NCBI GenBank assembly: GCA_031273285.1 | Contig: JAISSE010000090.1 | Location: 1-10,931, forward strand | Length of the DNA stretch: 10,931 nucleotides | From: Prevotellaceae bacterium | GTDB lineage: Bacteria > Bacteroidota > Bacteroidia > Bacteroidales > UBA932 | Reading direction: 5' to 3' | Part shown: positions 1 through 6,051 of the stretch, one piece after another | Layout of the letters: the number at the start of each line of letters is the position of its first letter | Numbering within the stretch: position 1 is the stretch's first letter | Translations under genes and position numbers: made by a program | Notes under the pieces: model-generated | The model's input: the letters and a program-made list of their open reading frames with translations, nothing else | Told to the model about the DNA's origin: nothing | Database searches by the model: none

Positions 1-132
1 TACATAAAAATTTGCTGATACTCTAAAATAATGTGAAAATTCGTAAGCCAAAGGCTGATAAAACTGGCGCCGAACATGTTATTCATCACCAAAATCGACA
101 GTTACAGAATCCGGAACGAAGAACTATAAACT

Positions 133-172
133 ATGAAGGATGATGTATGAGGTATGATGTATGATGTATGAG
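133..172. repeat. Short degenerate ATG-rich tandem repeat
   Basis: About 40 bases consist of repeated TATGATG / TATGAGG words, with GTATGATGTATGA as the clearest unit. Copies are imperfect and contiguous, with no spacers. Low-complexity intergenic repeats like this are common in Bacteroidota. No function can be inferred from sequence. Confidence 0.6.
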
Positions 173-196
173 GGGGCTGTCGCGAAAGAAACATTT

Positions 197-304
197 TTTA
201 AACGCAAAGTTCGCAAAGAATTTTCGCAGGGGACGCAAGGGGAATAATGTCGGCGATATGAACTTTGCGCCCCCTGCGGTTTTTTTGCGCCCTTTGCGTT
301 TAAA
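197..304. repeat. Long imperfect inverted repeat
   Basis: The left arm (about 197-239) and right arm (about 263-304) are imperfect reverse complements. The outermost 13 bases, TTTAAACGCAAAG at 197-209 and CTTTGCGTTTAAA at 292-304, match perfectly. Inside, the CGCAGGGG block of the left arm matches CCCCTGCG of the right. About 23 bases separate the arms. Transcribed, it would form a long hairpin. Its CGCAAAG words resemble dispersed intergenic palindromes of Bacteroidota. It is either a small non-autonomous mobile element or a structured intergenic repeat; the sequence alone does not decide. Confidence 0.65.
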
Positions 305-329
305 CAGTATCCCGAAAAAAAATATTTCT

Positions 330-362
330 TTTGTCGGAATTTATGAAAAATATGTATCTTTA
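330..362 (+). promoter_or_regulatory. Candidate promoter for rubrerythrin
   Basis: TTTG at 330-333, a 21-base spacer, then TATCTTTA at 355-362. This matches the Bacteroidota layout (TTTG, about 19-21 bases, TAnnTTTG) with one mismatch at the last base. It implies a start near 370 and a leader of roughly 185 bases before ATG 556, which is long. A closer promoter was not found. The assignment to rbr is inferred from orientation and position. Confidence 0.5.
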
Positions 363-555
363 CGCAGTGAAATTTACGGAATGAGCAAGTATAAAGTGTT
401 GAAAATATTTAATTTGATGATTTTTATAAATCCCAAACCGGATTTCGGATTCGGGAAAATACCGGGCAAAAGGGCTATATCCGTACAAAAAATACGGCAG
501 ACGGAATAAAAGACAACAATGCAAAAAACAGTATAAATTATTAAAGAGTATCAGT

Positions 556-1131
556 ATGGGAAAAAGTATTAAAGGAACAAAAACAGAGCAGAATCTGTTA
601 AAAGCATTTGCGGGAGAATCGCAAGCCCGCAGCCGCTACACTTTTTTTGCAAGTGTCGCAAAAAAAGAAGGTTATGAACAAATTGCCGCCATTTTCACGG
701 AAACTGCCGAGCAGGAAAAAGAACATGCCAAGAGGTTTTTCAAATTCCTCGAAGGCGGGATGCTCGAAATTACGGCGTCCTTCCCCGCGGGAATTATCGG
801 CACAACCGCGGAAAACCTGAGTGCAGCCGCAGCAGGCGAAAACGAGGAATGGACGGTATTATACCCCGAATTTGCGAGTATTGCGGCGGAAGAAGGGTTT
901 AACGCCATAGCGGCGGCTTTCCGCAATATTGCAAAGGTGGAAGCCGAACACGAAAAACGCTATCTGACACTGTTGAACCGCGTAACGGAAGACAGGGTGT
1001 TTGAACGCGAAGAAGAAATCGAATGGCAGTGCCGCAACTGCGGATATGTACACACGGGCACCCGCGCTCCGGAATCATGTCCGGCATGTCTGCATCCGAA
1101 AGCCTATTTCGAACCGAAAAAGAGTTATTAA
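556..1131 (+). CDS. rbr: Rubrerythrin (non-haem diiron peroxidase)
   Basis: Cytoplasmic peroxidase that reduces hydrogen peroxide to water with electrons passed through its rubredoxin-like iron site; typical of anaerobes as oxidative-stress defence. The 191-residue length is the family norm. Residues about 1-145 form the ferritin-like four-helix domain. Visible diiron ligands are E21, E54 and H57 in the first ExxH, E95 and E98, and E129 and H132 in the second ExxH. The C-terminal rubredoxin-like domain carries two CxxC pairs, C159/C162 and C175/C178, for one iron. All key residues are present, so it should be active. The start at 556 gives the expected MGKSIKGTKTEQNL opening and is preceded by AAAGAG around 543-548. 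It is monocistronic and converges on pyruvate kinase across a shared terminator. The family identity is secure; the physiological donor cannot be told. Confidence 0.97.
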   Translation: MGKSIKGTKTEQNLLKAFAGESQARSRYTFFASVAKKEGYEQIAAIFTETAEQEKEHAKRFFKFLEGGMLEITASFPAGIIGTTAENLSAAAAGENEEWTVLYPEFASIAAEEGFNAIAAAFRNIAKVEAEHEKRYLTLLNRVTEDRVFEREEEIEWQCRNCGYVHTGTRAPESCPACLHPKAYFEPKKSY

Positions 1132-1162
1132 TAATGTTTTGTTAATTTGTAATTTTTATCCG

Positions 1163-1200
1163 AAGAAGTCGTTTCCGGCGTGAAACGGCTTCTTTTTTTT
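1163..1200 (+). terminator. Intrinsic terminator between rbr and pyk
   Basis: Stem GAAGTCGTTTC (1165-1175) pairs with GAAACGGCTTC (1182-1192) through one G-T wobble, with a 6-base loop. AA/TT pairs extend the base of the stem, and the T-run covers 1193-1200. It lies 32 bases after the rbr stop. The T-run faces the + strand, so it serves rbr best. On the minus strand the same stem lies downstream of pyk but lacks a U-rich tail there, so any effect on pyk would be weaker. Confidence 0.88.
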
Positions 1201-1211
1201 GCGTCAGCCCG

Positions 1212-2648
1212 TCAAAACGATTCCGTTTCCTGCTTGACAGTTCCGGCGGAACTTATCTCTATAAACGAGGCGCCCTCCGAAGGTCCGAAACTGCCGCCTA
1301 TTATGACTATCAAATCTTCGGGCTTGAAACAGCCTGTCTCAAGCAGAGATTCTATTGCCGCATGTTCAAATTCGTCTTTCGTCAGGCGCGGCGCCATCAT
1401 CGTTGCAAACACTCCGTAAGAAAGCGCAAGTTCGCGCATGGAGTAGCTTTTGTAGCATTTCGCAAAAATCGGGGCTTTGGGACGGAAGGCGGCAATGTAG
1501 CGTCCCGTTCTGCCCGACAGAGTATCAATGACTATCGCCTTTATCGGCAGTCTGACGGACGCTTCCACCGCAGCCCTGCAAAGAATTGCCGCCGTGGGCT
1601 GTGTAACGTTTTTCAGATTGATGTCCGGCTCGGAACCCAGCTGGGATTCTATTTCTATCGCTATTTTCGACATGGTTTTCAGCGCTTCGACGGGATAGCT
1701 GCCGTTGGCGGTTTCGCCGCTCAGCATCAGCGCATCCGTACGCTGATATATTGCATTTGCAACATCGCTGACTTCGGCGCGCGTGGGACGCGGATGTTCA
1801 ATCATGGTATGAAGCATCTGCGTGGCGATTATCACGGGCGACTTGCGTTCGCGGCACTTTTGAAGCAGCATCCGCTGTATTCCGGGAATTTTTTCGGCGT
1901 CAACTTCCACGCCGAGGTCGCCGCGTGCAACCATTATGCCGTAAGCATGGCTCAGTATTTCGTCGATATTGTCGACACCCTGCTGATTTTCTATTTTGGC
2001 TATGAGCTTGATATGGCTGCCGTACTCGTCCAGAATCTTTTGAATGTCCAGCAAATCCCGTTTCGTCCGCACGAAGGAATGTGCGATAAAATCCACTTCG
2101 TTTTTGATTGCCCAGTGTATGAAATCAATATCCTTGGGCGTCAGAGACGGCAGTTTGACATTTACTCCGGGAACATTCACGCTTTTGCGTCCCTTGATTC
2201 TGCCGTCGTTCATTACCGTGCAGAGCAGATAGGATTTCGACTTGTCAATCACCTGCAACTCTATTTCGCCGTCGTCTATCAGTATTTTCGACGATACGGG
2301 AACATCCCGCACAAATCCCTCGTAATTGACATACAGCCGTTCTTCCGACGACGGTTTTTCCCTGTCGCCCGAAATTATCAGGATATGGTCTTTTCGCACC
2401 TCGAAACCCTCTTCGCTGTCCATTGCCGTCAAACGCATTTCCGGTCCCTTGGTGTCGATAAGTATGGCTATGTTGTCCGATATTTTTCTTACATTACGGA
2501 CTATTTCTCCGGCGCTTTCGGTGGTGATGTGCGCAGTGTTGAGACGGGCGACATTCATCCCGTACCGGTACAGTTCCGCGATAAACGACTCCTCGCAGCG
2601 TCTGTCCGATATCGTTGCCACAATCTTGGTCTTCTTCTTTATATACAT
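1212..2648 (-). CDS. pyk: Pyruvate kinase
   Basis: Last step of glycolysis: phosphoenolpyruvate plus ADP gives pyruvate plus ATP, in the cytoplasm. The 478-residue length fits the family. Seen in order: substrate/metal motif NVARLNTAH, DTKGPEMR, the B-domain IDDGEI, the metal-binding AKIENQQG, ARGDLGVE, and the long signature running from ATQML through PTRAEVSDVANAI to LMLSGETANGSYP. A C-terminal allosteric-type domain follows. The Glu in GPEMR is the residue associated with potassium-dependent enzymes. The usual Ser of RLNFSH is replaced (NTAH), a variant I recall from Bacteroidetes enzymes. The frame opens upstream at 2696, but a -7 box at 2675-2682 lies inside that extension. The ATG at 2648, which gives MYIKKKTKIVATI, is therefore the better start. 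Neighbours suggest single-gene transcription. Confidence 0.96.
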   Translation of the reverse strand: MYIKKKTKIVATISDRRCEESFIAELYRYGMNVARLNTAHITTESAGEIVRNVRKISDNIAILIDTKGPEMRLTAMDSEEGFEVRKDHILIISGDREKPSSEERLYVNYEGFVRDVPVSSKILIDDGEIELQVIDKSKSYLLCTVMNDGRIKGRKSVNVPGVNVKLPSLTPKDIDFIHWAIKNEVDFIAHSFVRTKRDLLDIQKILDEYGSHIKLIAKIENQQGVDNIDEILSHAYGIMVARGDLGVEVDAEKIPGIQRMLLQKCRERKSPVIIATQMLHTMIEHPRPTRAEVSDVANAIYQRTDALMLSGETANGSYPVEALKTMSKIAIEIESQLGSEPDINLKNVTQPTAAILCRAAVEASVRLPIKAIVIDTLSGRTGRYIAAFRPKAPIFAKCYKSYSMRELALSYGVFATMMAPRLTKDEFEHAAIESLLETGCFKPEDLIVIIGGSFGPSEGASFIEISSAGTVKQETESF

Positions 2649-2674
2649 AACAATAATTTCACTAAAAACAGCCG

Positions 2675-2682
2675 CAAAGATA
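2675..2682 (-). promoter_or_regulatory. -7 promoter element of pyk
   Basis: On the minus strand the bases read TATCTTTG, an exact TAnnTTTG match, 26 bases ahead of ATG 2648. No clear TTTG -33 element is seen at the usual distance. It decides the pyk start: any ATG further upstream in that frame would precede the transcription start. Confidence 0.7.
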
Positions 2683-2910
2683 CGGTAAAAAAACAATATG
2701 CCGAATGCGGATGTTCATTTGGGTGCGTTTCAAATTGTTGCAAGCGTAAAAGTCCCGCAGGTACAACACTTTATTAACCGTATGCTTTAGCCTGCGGACA
2801 GAGTCTCCGACACCTCTTCCAAGTCCCTACCCTGCCGGACTTTTTACGTATGCGACAATTTGAACCGCACCCCATGCATAAACGATGCTGTTCTTTTGAA
2901 AAAGGTTTTT

Positions 2911-2962
2911 CCTTACGCACTCCTTACGCACTCCTTAGGGACTCCTTAGGAACTCCTTACCC
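2911..2962. repeat. 11-bp tandem repeat, 4.5 copies
   Basis: Contiguous units begin at 2911, 2922, 2933 and 2944 (CCTTACGCACT twice, then CCTTAGGGACT and CCTTAGGAACT), followed by a partial CCTTACCC at 2955. The CCTTA head and CT tail are constant; the middle varies. The period is near one DNA helical turn. No known element is recognised. Confidence 0.85.
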
Positions 2963-3024
2963 AAGCGCCGGAAATACGACCGGTCGTCGAGCCTGTTTTA
3001 AAAATAATTCGGTACGCGGATGAC

Positions 3025-3123
3025 GCGGATTAGACGGATTGTTGCAGATTATTATCTGTCTTACAATATGCGTTTTATTGTAATCGGGTTTTTTATTTAT
3101 CCGCGAAAATCCGTCTAATCCGC
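3025..3123. repeat. Inverted repeat with perfect 16-bp arms and nested hairpin
   Basis: GCGGATTAGACGGATT at 3025-3040 is the exact reverse complement of 3108-3123. Weaker similarity extends outward. Between the arms lies a second perfect hairpin, TTACAATA (3061-3068) and TATTGTAA (3076-3083), with a 7-base loop. The GCGGATTAGACGGATT type of sequence is, to my knowledge, a common dispersed intergenic repeat in Bacteroidota. It has no T-run, so it is not a typical terminator. A MITE-like element is possible. Confidence 0.8.
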
Positions 3124-3156
3124 ATACTTTTTATATACCTCTCGAAAAATATTTTT

Positions 3157-3186
3157 TTTGTGATAATAAATTTATTATTACCTTTG
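3157..3186 (+). promoter_or_regulatory. Promoter of the rpsP-rimM operon
   Basis: TTTG at 3157-3160, 18-base spacer, TACCTTTG at 3179-3186, an exact TAnnTTTG match. The start would be near 3193, leaving a leader of about 50 bases before ATG 3242. Confidence 0.78.
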
Positions 3187-3241
3187 CACGCCCTTACGAG
3201 ATAAGGGACAGTAAGTTTATTAACTTTATAATGATTAGATT

Positions 3242-3787
3242 ATGGCAGTTAAAATTAGATTAGCCAGACACGGAAAAAAAGGTTATCCGTTTTATCACAT
3301 TGTTGTTGCAAACAGCCGGTCGCCGAGAGACGGGCGTTTTATTGAAAAATTGGGGACATATAACCCGAATACCAATCCTGCAACAATAGACCTGAAGTCG
3401 GACAGAGCGCTGTATTGGTTGAGCGTCGGAGCTTTACCTACGGACACTTGTCGATTAATCCTTTCGGACAAGGGAGTTTTGCTGAAAAAACATCTCCTCG
3501 AAGGCGTCAAAAAAGGAGCTTTGACGGAAGAAGTTGCCGAAACAAAGTTCAATGCATGGATTGCCGAAAAGGAAGCGAAAGTGCAAGCCGGCAAGATTCG
3601 GCTGGAACAGGACGCGAGCAAGGAACAAAAAGCCCGCATTGAAGCCGAAAGCAAAGTGAGAGAAGCCAAAGAAGCGGAAATTGCCAAAAAGCAACTGGCG
3701 GAAATCGCAGCAGCAGCAAACGAAACGGAATCATCCGAAACCGAAGTTGCGGAAAACACAGACAGTCAGGATACCGCAGAGTCTTAA
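3242..3787 (+). CDS. rpsP: 30S ribosomal protein S16, long Bacteroidota form
   Basis: Small-subunit protein that binds 16S rRNA and helps assemble the 30S body. Residues 1 to about 85 are the conserved S16 fold, starting [20 protein letters not shown] with the [14 protein letters not shown] segment, all as expected. Residues about 86-181 are an added tail of alternating basic and acidic residues plus alanine (many KEA, EAK and AEI words), ending in a very acidic stretch. It is probably helical, then disordered. Bacterial S16 is usually about 80-90 residues; tails like this are common in Bacteroidota. It is the first gene of the operon and its stop is one base from the proposed rimM start. The start is supported by the N-terminal match and the promoter 55 bases upstream. 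Confidence 0.97.
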   Translation: MAVKIRLARHGKKGYPFYHIVVANSRSPRDGRFIEKLGTYNPNTNPATIDLKSDRALYWLSVGALPTDTCRLILSDKGVLLKKHLLEGVKKGALTEEVAETKFNAWIAEKEAKVQAGKIRLEQDASKEQKARIEAESKVREAKEAEIAKKQLAEIAAAANETESSETEVAENTDSQDTAES

Positions 3788-3788
3788 A

Positions 3789-4283
3789 TTGGCAACTGAA
3801 GTACAATGCCCGTTCGGCGAGGTACTGAAGACTTTTGGTACCGACGGAGAACTTATCGTAAAGATTGAGGAGTCGGCGCCTGAAAATATCAAGGAACCCG
3901 TATTCGTCGAATTTGACGGATTATGGGTTCCTTTTTATTTTAAACTGTTCGAGTGGCGGGGCAAAAAAGCAAAAATCATTTTCGAAAATATGGAATCGGA
4001 GGAACTTGCCGGCGAACTTGTCGGCAAAAAAATCTTTTCAGGGATAGTCCCGGCTTCCGTATCCGTTTCGGGCTTGTCCGATTTAATAGGATTTACCGTC
4101 AGCGATTCCGGTTTCGGTAATTTGGGACAGGTGAGCGATGTTTTCGAATTTCCCGGAAATCCGTGTGTGGAAATTATCATCAACGAAAAACAAATTTTAA
4201 TCCCGTTGAACGGAATAAAAAAATCGGATTACCGTAAAAAAATTATATACACAACACTCCCCGAAGGATTGTTGGATCTGTAG
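3789..4283 (+). CDS. rimM: Ribosome maturation factor RimM, TTG start
   Basis: Binds S19 in the 30S head and aids late 16S rRNA processing. The proposed protein has 164 residues, close to the family's usual 165-180. The N-terminal RimM domain shows FGEVLKTFGTDGELIVKI, matching the family's G-(K/R)-GE-L motif near the start. A C-terminal PRC-barrel-like part follows. The frame is open back to ATG 3681, but that part overlaps rpsP by 107 bases and looks like a shadow (low-complexity Gln/Lys/Arg). TTG at 3789 is one base after the rpsP stop and puts the conserved motif where RimM has it. No in-frame ATG lies nearby. Translational coupling with rpsP is likely. The rpsP-rimM pair is widespread, but trmD is not next here. 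Function is secure; start is moderately sure. Confidence 0.9.
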   Translation: MATEVQCPFGEVLKTFGTDGELIVKIEESAPENIKEPVFVEFDGLWVPFYFKLFEWRGKKAKIIFENMESEELAGELVGKKIFSGIVPASVSVSGLSDLIGFTVSDSGFGNLGQVSDVFEFPGNPCVEIIINEKQILIPLNGIKKSDYRKKIIYTTLPEGLLDL

Positions 4284-4380
4284 CCCCCTGTACCGAAACA
4301 TATTGACGGGGAAACAAATGCACCTCAATCGTATGCAACGGAGTTTTCTCACGTATTTGGCGAAAAACGGAAAACGGCCA

Positions 4381-4398
4381 AATCCTGCTAATCCTGTG
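4381..4398. repeat. Short 9-bp direct repeat
   Basis: AATCCTGCT (4381-4389) is followed directly by AATCCTGTG (4390-4398) in the 222-base gap between rimM and the GH43 gene. Similar AATCCTG words occur as dispersed intergenic repeats in Bacteroidota, so this may be a remnant. No terminator for the rpsP-rimM operon is evident in this gap. Confidence 0.4.
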
Positions 4399-4458
4399 AA
4401 AAATTCCCTTATTTGAACGATTGCAAAGATTGTGAAACAGTGTACTTTGTGAAATTTT

Positions 4459-4490
4459 TTTGCCGTCCGAATATAATCTTTGTATCTTTG
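4459..4490 (+). promoter_or_regulatory. Promoter of the GH43 gene
   Basis: TTTG at 4459-4462, 20-base spacer, TATCTTTG at 4483-4490. It is the best consensus match in the window. Transcription should begin about 5-9 bases downstream, at or just before the ATG codons at 4497, 4500 and 4506. Confidence 0.82.
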
Positions 4491-4505
4491 CAAAAAATGA
4501 TGACA

Positions 4506-5474
4506 ATGAAAAAGTTTTTATTCGTATCCGTTGCATGTATTGCATTTCTCGTATTCGATGGTCGGCAGAAACATACGGTGCGGAATGCATGGAGTCAGGA
4601 ACAGGCAAATTTGAGGCATGTCCCTTTGGCTGACCCGTTTATTCTCTATCACGACAACAAATACTATGCTTATGGCACTTCCAACCCAAACGGGATAGTT
4701 GTCTATACATCAGACGATTTGAAGTATTGGACAAAAGAACCGTCTCCGGCGCTTCATAAAGACAATTCCTACGCCGACCGACACTTCTGGGCGCCGGAAG
4801 TTTACCGTATCAACGGAAAGTTTTACATGTATTATTCGGCTGACGAGCATATCTGTGCGGCAACGGGCGATTCGCCCTTAGGTCCTTTCAAACAGGATGT
4901 TCACGAGCCGATGATGAGCGATAAAGCCATCGACAACTCGCTCTTTATAGACGACGACGGCAGGGCGTACCTCTTTTTTGTCCGTTTTACCGACGGAAAT
5001 GCCATTTGGGTTGCCGAATTGGAGGATGATTTAAAAACCGTCAAAACGGAAACCCTGCATCTTTGCGCCCATGTTTCGCAGGATTGGGAAAATGTCATGG
5101 CTCGCGTCAACGAAGGTCCGTTTGTCGTCAAACACAGGGGAATATACTATATGACTTATTCGGCAAATCATTACCAAAGTCAGGATTACGGCATCGGCGT
5201 AGCCACGGCAGGCAATATCATGGGACGCTGGGAAAAATATGCGTCCAATCCCGTTTTACGGAAACCCGCCGGTCTTTTCGGAACGGGTCATCACTGTCTT
5301 TTCAAAGACAAAAACGGAGAGTGGCGCGTCGCTTTCCATGCTCACAAAAGCCATAACGCCATACACCCCCGCGAGATGTACATAACCACGATGAAATTCG
5401 TTAGAAATCAGGATACGGGAGAAGACATTTTAAGTATCAGTCCTGATTATCAGACACCATACATAAAACCTTAG
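4506..5474 (+). CDS. Exported glycoside hydrolase family 43 protein
   Basis: GH43 enzymes are inverting five-bladed beta-propeller glycosidases, mainly arabinofuranosidases, arabinanases and xylosidases acting on plant hemicellulose and pectin. The protein is 322 residues from ATG 4506, a single-domain size. Catalytic trio: D43 in LADPF (base), D143 in AIDNSLFID (pKa modulator), E203 in NEGPF (acid). GTGHH near 259-263 matches the family's central histidine region. The N-terminus is Lys-Lys followed by a hydrophobic stretch (residues about 4-17), so export is likely; there is no convincing lipobox, and export to periplasm or outside cannot be told apart. In-frame ATGs at 4497 and 4500 are alternatives. 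The frame extends to 4413, but that part precedes the promoter. No susCD, regulator or other glycosidase is adjacent, so substrate is unknown. The TAG stop is the first codon of a tandem repeat. Confidence 0.9.
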   Translation: MKKFLFVSVACIAFLVFDGRQKHTVRNAWSQEQANLRHVPLADPFILYHDNKYYAYGTSNPNGIVVYTSDDLKYWTKEPSPALHKDNSYADRHFWAPEVYRINGKFYMYYSADEHICAATGDSPLGPFKQDVHEPMMSDKAIDNSLFIDDDGRAYLFFVRFTDGNAIWVAELEDDLKTVKTETLHLCAHVSQDWENVMARVNEGPFVVKHRGIYYMTYSANHYQSQDYGIGVATAGNIMGRWEKYASNPVLRKPAGLFGTGHHCLFKDKNGEWRVAFHAHKSHNAIHPREMYITTMKFVRNQDTGEDILSISPDYQTPYIKP

Positions 5475-5551
5475 TGAACAGTGAATAACGTATAGTGAAC
5501 AGTGAATAACGTATAGTGAACAGTGAATAACGTATAGTGAACAGTGAATAA
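5472..5551. repeat. 21-bp tandem repeat, 3.8 copies, starting at the GH43 stop codon
   Basis: Three identical units (TAGTGAACAGTGAATAACGTA) start at 5472, 5493 and 5514, and a 17-base fourth copy starts at 5535. Copies are contiguous, so this is not CRISPR. The first TAG of unit 1 is the GH43 stop. Perfect identity of the units suggests recent expansion, for example by replication slippage. Similar GTGAACAGTGAATAA strings occur between genes in other Bacteroidota as far as I recall. Confidence 0.92.
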
Positions 5552-5585
5552 TCCGTACATGAAACTTTAGCCGGATAAATATCGT

Positions 5586-5816
5586 AATTATCCCAAAATG
5601 TCCATTAGAATCTTATTCCCGAAATAGATGTAATTTTTGTCGGAATATTCAATATTCCGGCAATCCTCGTAACTTGCAATTCGTAATTATAATGACGACA
5701 GGGCGGAAACAACACAACGCTGTCCGTCATTGCGACGGCGAGGAACGAGCCGGAAGCAATCTCCCAAGTCGGAACAAAAAAAGGAAAAATATTTTAATGG
5801 ACATTTGGGGATTATT
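5586..5816. repeat. Inverted-repeat pair enclosing about 180 bp
   Basis: The left arm 5586-5611 and the reverse complement of the right arm 5791-5816 match at 23 of 26 positions, sharing the core AAATGTCCATTA. The 179 bases between hold a perfect 9-bp dyad with a one-base centre (5641-5649 and 5651-5659, CGGAATATT) and a second dispersed repeat. No transposase is encoded. The shape fits a small non-autonomous element, but no target duplication was established. Confidence 0.6.
5728..5767. repeat. Dispersed repeat of the GTCATTGCGA...GCAATCTCCC type
   Basis: The segment runs from CGTCATTGCGA to GAAGCAATCTCCC with a GAGGAACGAGCC-like middle. This is a variant of a widely dispersed bacterial intergenic repeat that I recognise from many environmental genomes. 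A nearby AATGACG-ACAG (5689-5699) can pair with CTGTCCGTCATT (5720-5731). Its function is unknown. Confidence 0.6.
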
Positions 5817-6003
5817 TCTATAAAGCCGGTGGGCGGAAAATAGAAATCATCGTCTCCGATTTGCCGAAAAAACGTTACGGATAAGCGGATGAAATAAATA
5901 TTCCGCAATTTTTCTTGTGAGAATTTTTCTTTATAACGGGTTATTTCAAAGTGGGTTAAAATATTTCTTAAAATATTTTTATTTTTCATATTTAAAAATA
6001 ATG

Positions 6004-6011
6004 TATATTTG
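6004..6011 (+). promoter_or_regulatory. -7 promoter element of the giant surface-protein gene
   Basis: TATATTTG, an exact TAnnTTTG match, 40 bases before ATG 6052. No TTTG -33 element is seen. The upstream 60 bases are very AT-rich and include a direct repeat of TTAAAATATTT (5956-5966 and 5968-5978) that could bind a regulator or act as an upstream element. Confidence 0.65.
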
Positions 6012-6051
6012 CAGGCAGAATCTACAAAGCAAAGAAATAAAATTATGGAGT

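Larger units (their letters stand above)
1..555. other. Intergenic region upstream of rubrerythrin
   Basis: No convincing gene is visible. All three forward frames are stopped within the first 35 bases, so no long preceding gene on the + strand runs into the window. The stretch holds a short ATG-rich tandem repeat (about 133-172), a long imperfect inverted repeat (197-304), a candidate promoter (330-362) and a leader of about 185 bases before the rubrerythrin start. A 42-codon frame at 381-509 inside the leader has no recognisable features and is not called as a gene. Confidence 0.6.
2649..3241. other. Divergent intergenic region pyk / rpsP
   Basis: No gene is supported here. It contains the pyk promoter at the left edge, an 11-bp tandem repeat (2911-2962), a perfect 16-bp inverted repeat (3025-3123) with a nested hairpin, and the rpsP promoter (3157-3186). 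The forward frame that enters it from 1362 is antisense to pyk and is not real. Confidence 0.7.
5475..6051. other. Repeat-rich intergenic region between GH43 and the giant surface protein
   Basis: No gene is supported. After the 21-bp repeat come an inverted-repeat pair (5586-5611 and 5791-5816), a nested palindrome (5641-5659), a GCAATCTCCC-type dispersed repeat (5728-5767), an AT-rich segment with a direct repeat (5956-5978), and the promoter of the next gene. A minus-strand frame at 5687-5989 reads through the dispersed repeat and is probably not coding. Confidence 0.65.

Noticed and set aside
168..509. 113-codon forward frame upstream of rubrerythrin
   Set aside because: It reads straight through the inverted repeat at 197-304 and the promoter at 330-362, and its product is low-complexity with no family resemblance.
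2649..2696. Upstream 16-residue extension of pyruvate kinase
   Set aside because: The -7 box at 2675-2682 lies inside it, and pyruvate kinases normally begin close to the TKIVATI motif.
1362..2777. 471-codon forward frame opposite pyruvate kinase
   Set aside because: Fully antisense to a clear pyk gene; the product is rich in His, Arg and Phe as expected of a shadow frame, and it ends in intergenic repeat sequence.
3681..3788. RimM start at ATG 3681 inside rpsP
   Set aside because: It adds 36 Gln/Lys/Arg-rich residues that are a frame shadow of the S16 tail and are absent from the RimM family.
4197..4608. Minus-strand frames over the rimM-GH43 gap
   Set aside because: They overlap the ends of two confident + strand genes and the GH43 promoter and show no recognisable domain.
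5472..5551. CRISPR array
   Set aside because: The 21-bp units abut each other with no spacers, and no cas gene is present.
5687..5989. 100-codon minus-strand frame
   Set aside because: Part of its translation comes from the dispersed GCAATCTCCC repeat and the rest from AT-rich promoter-proximal DNA.
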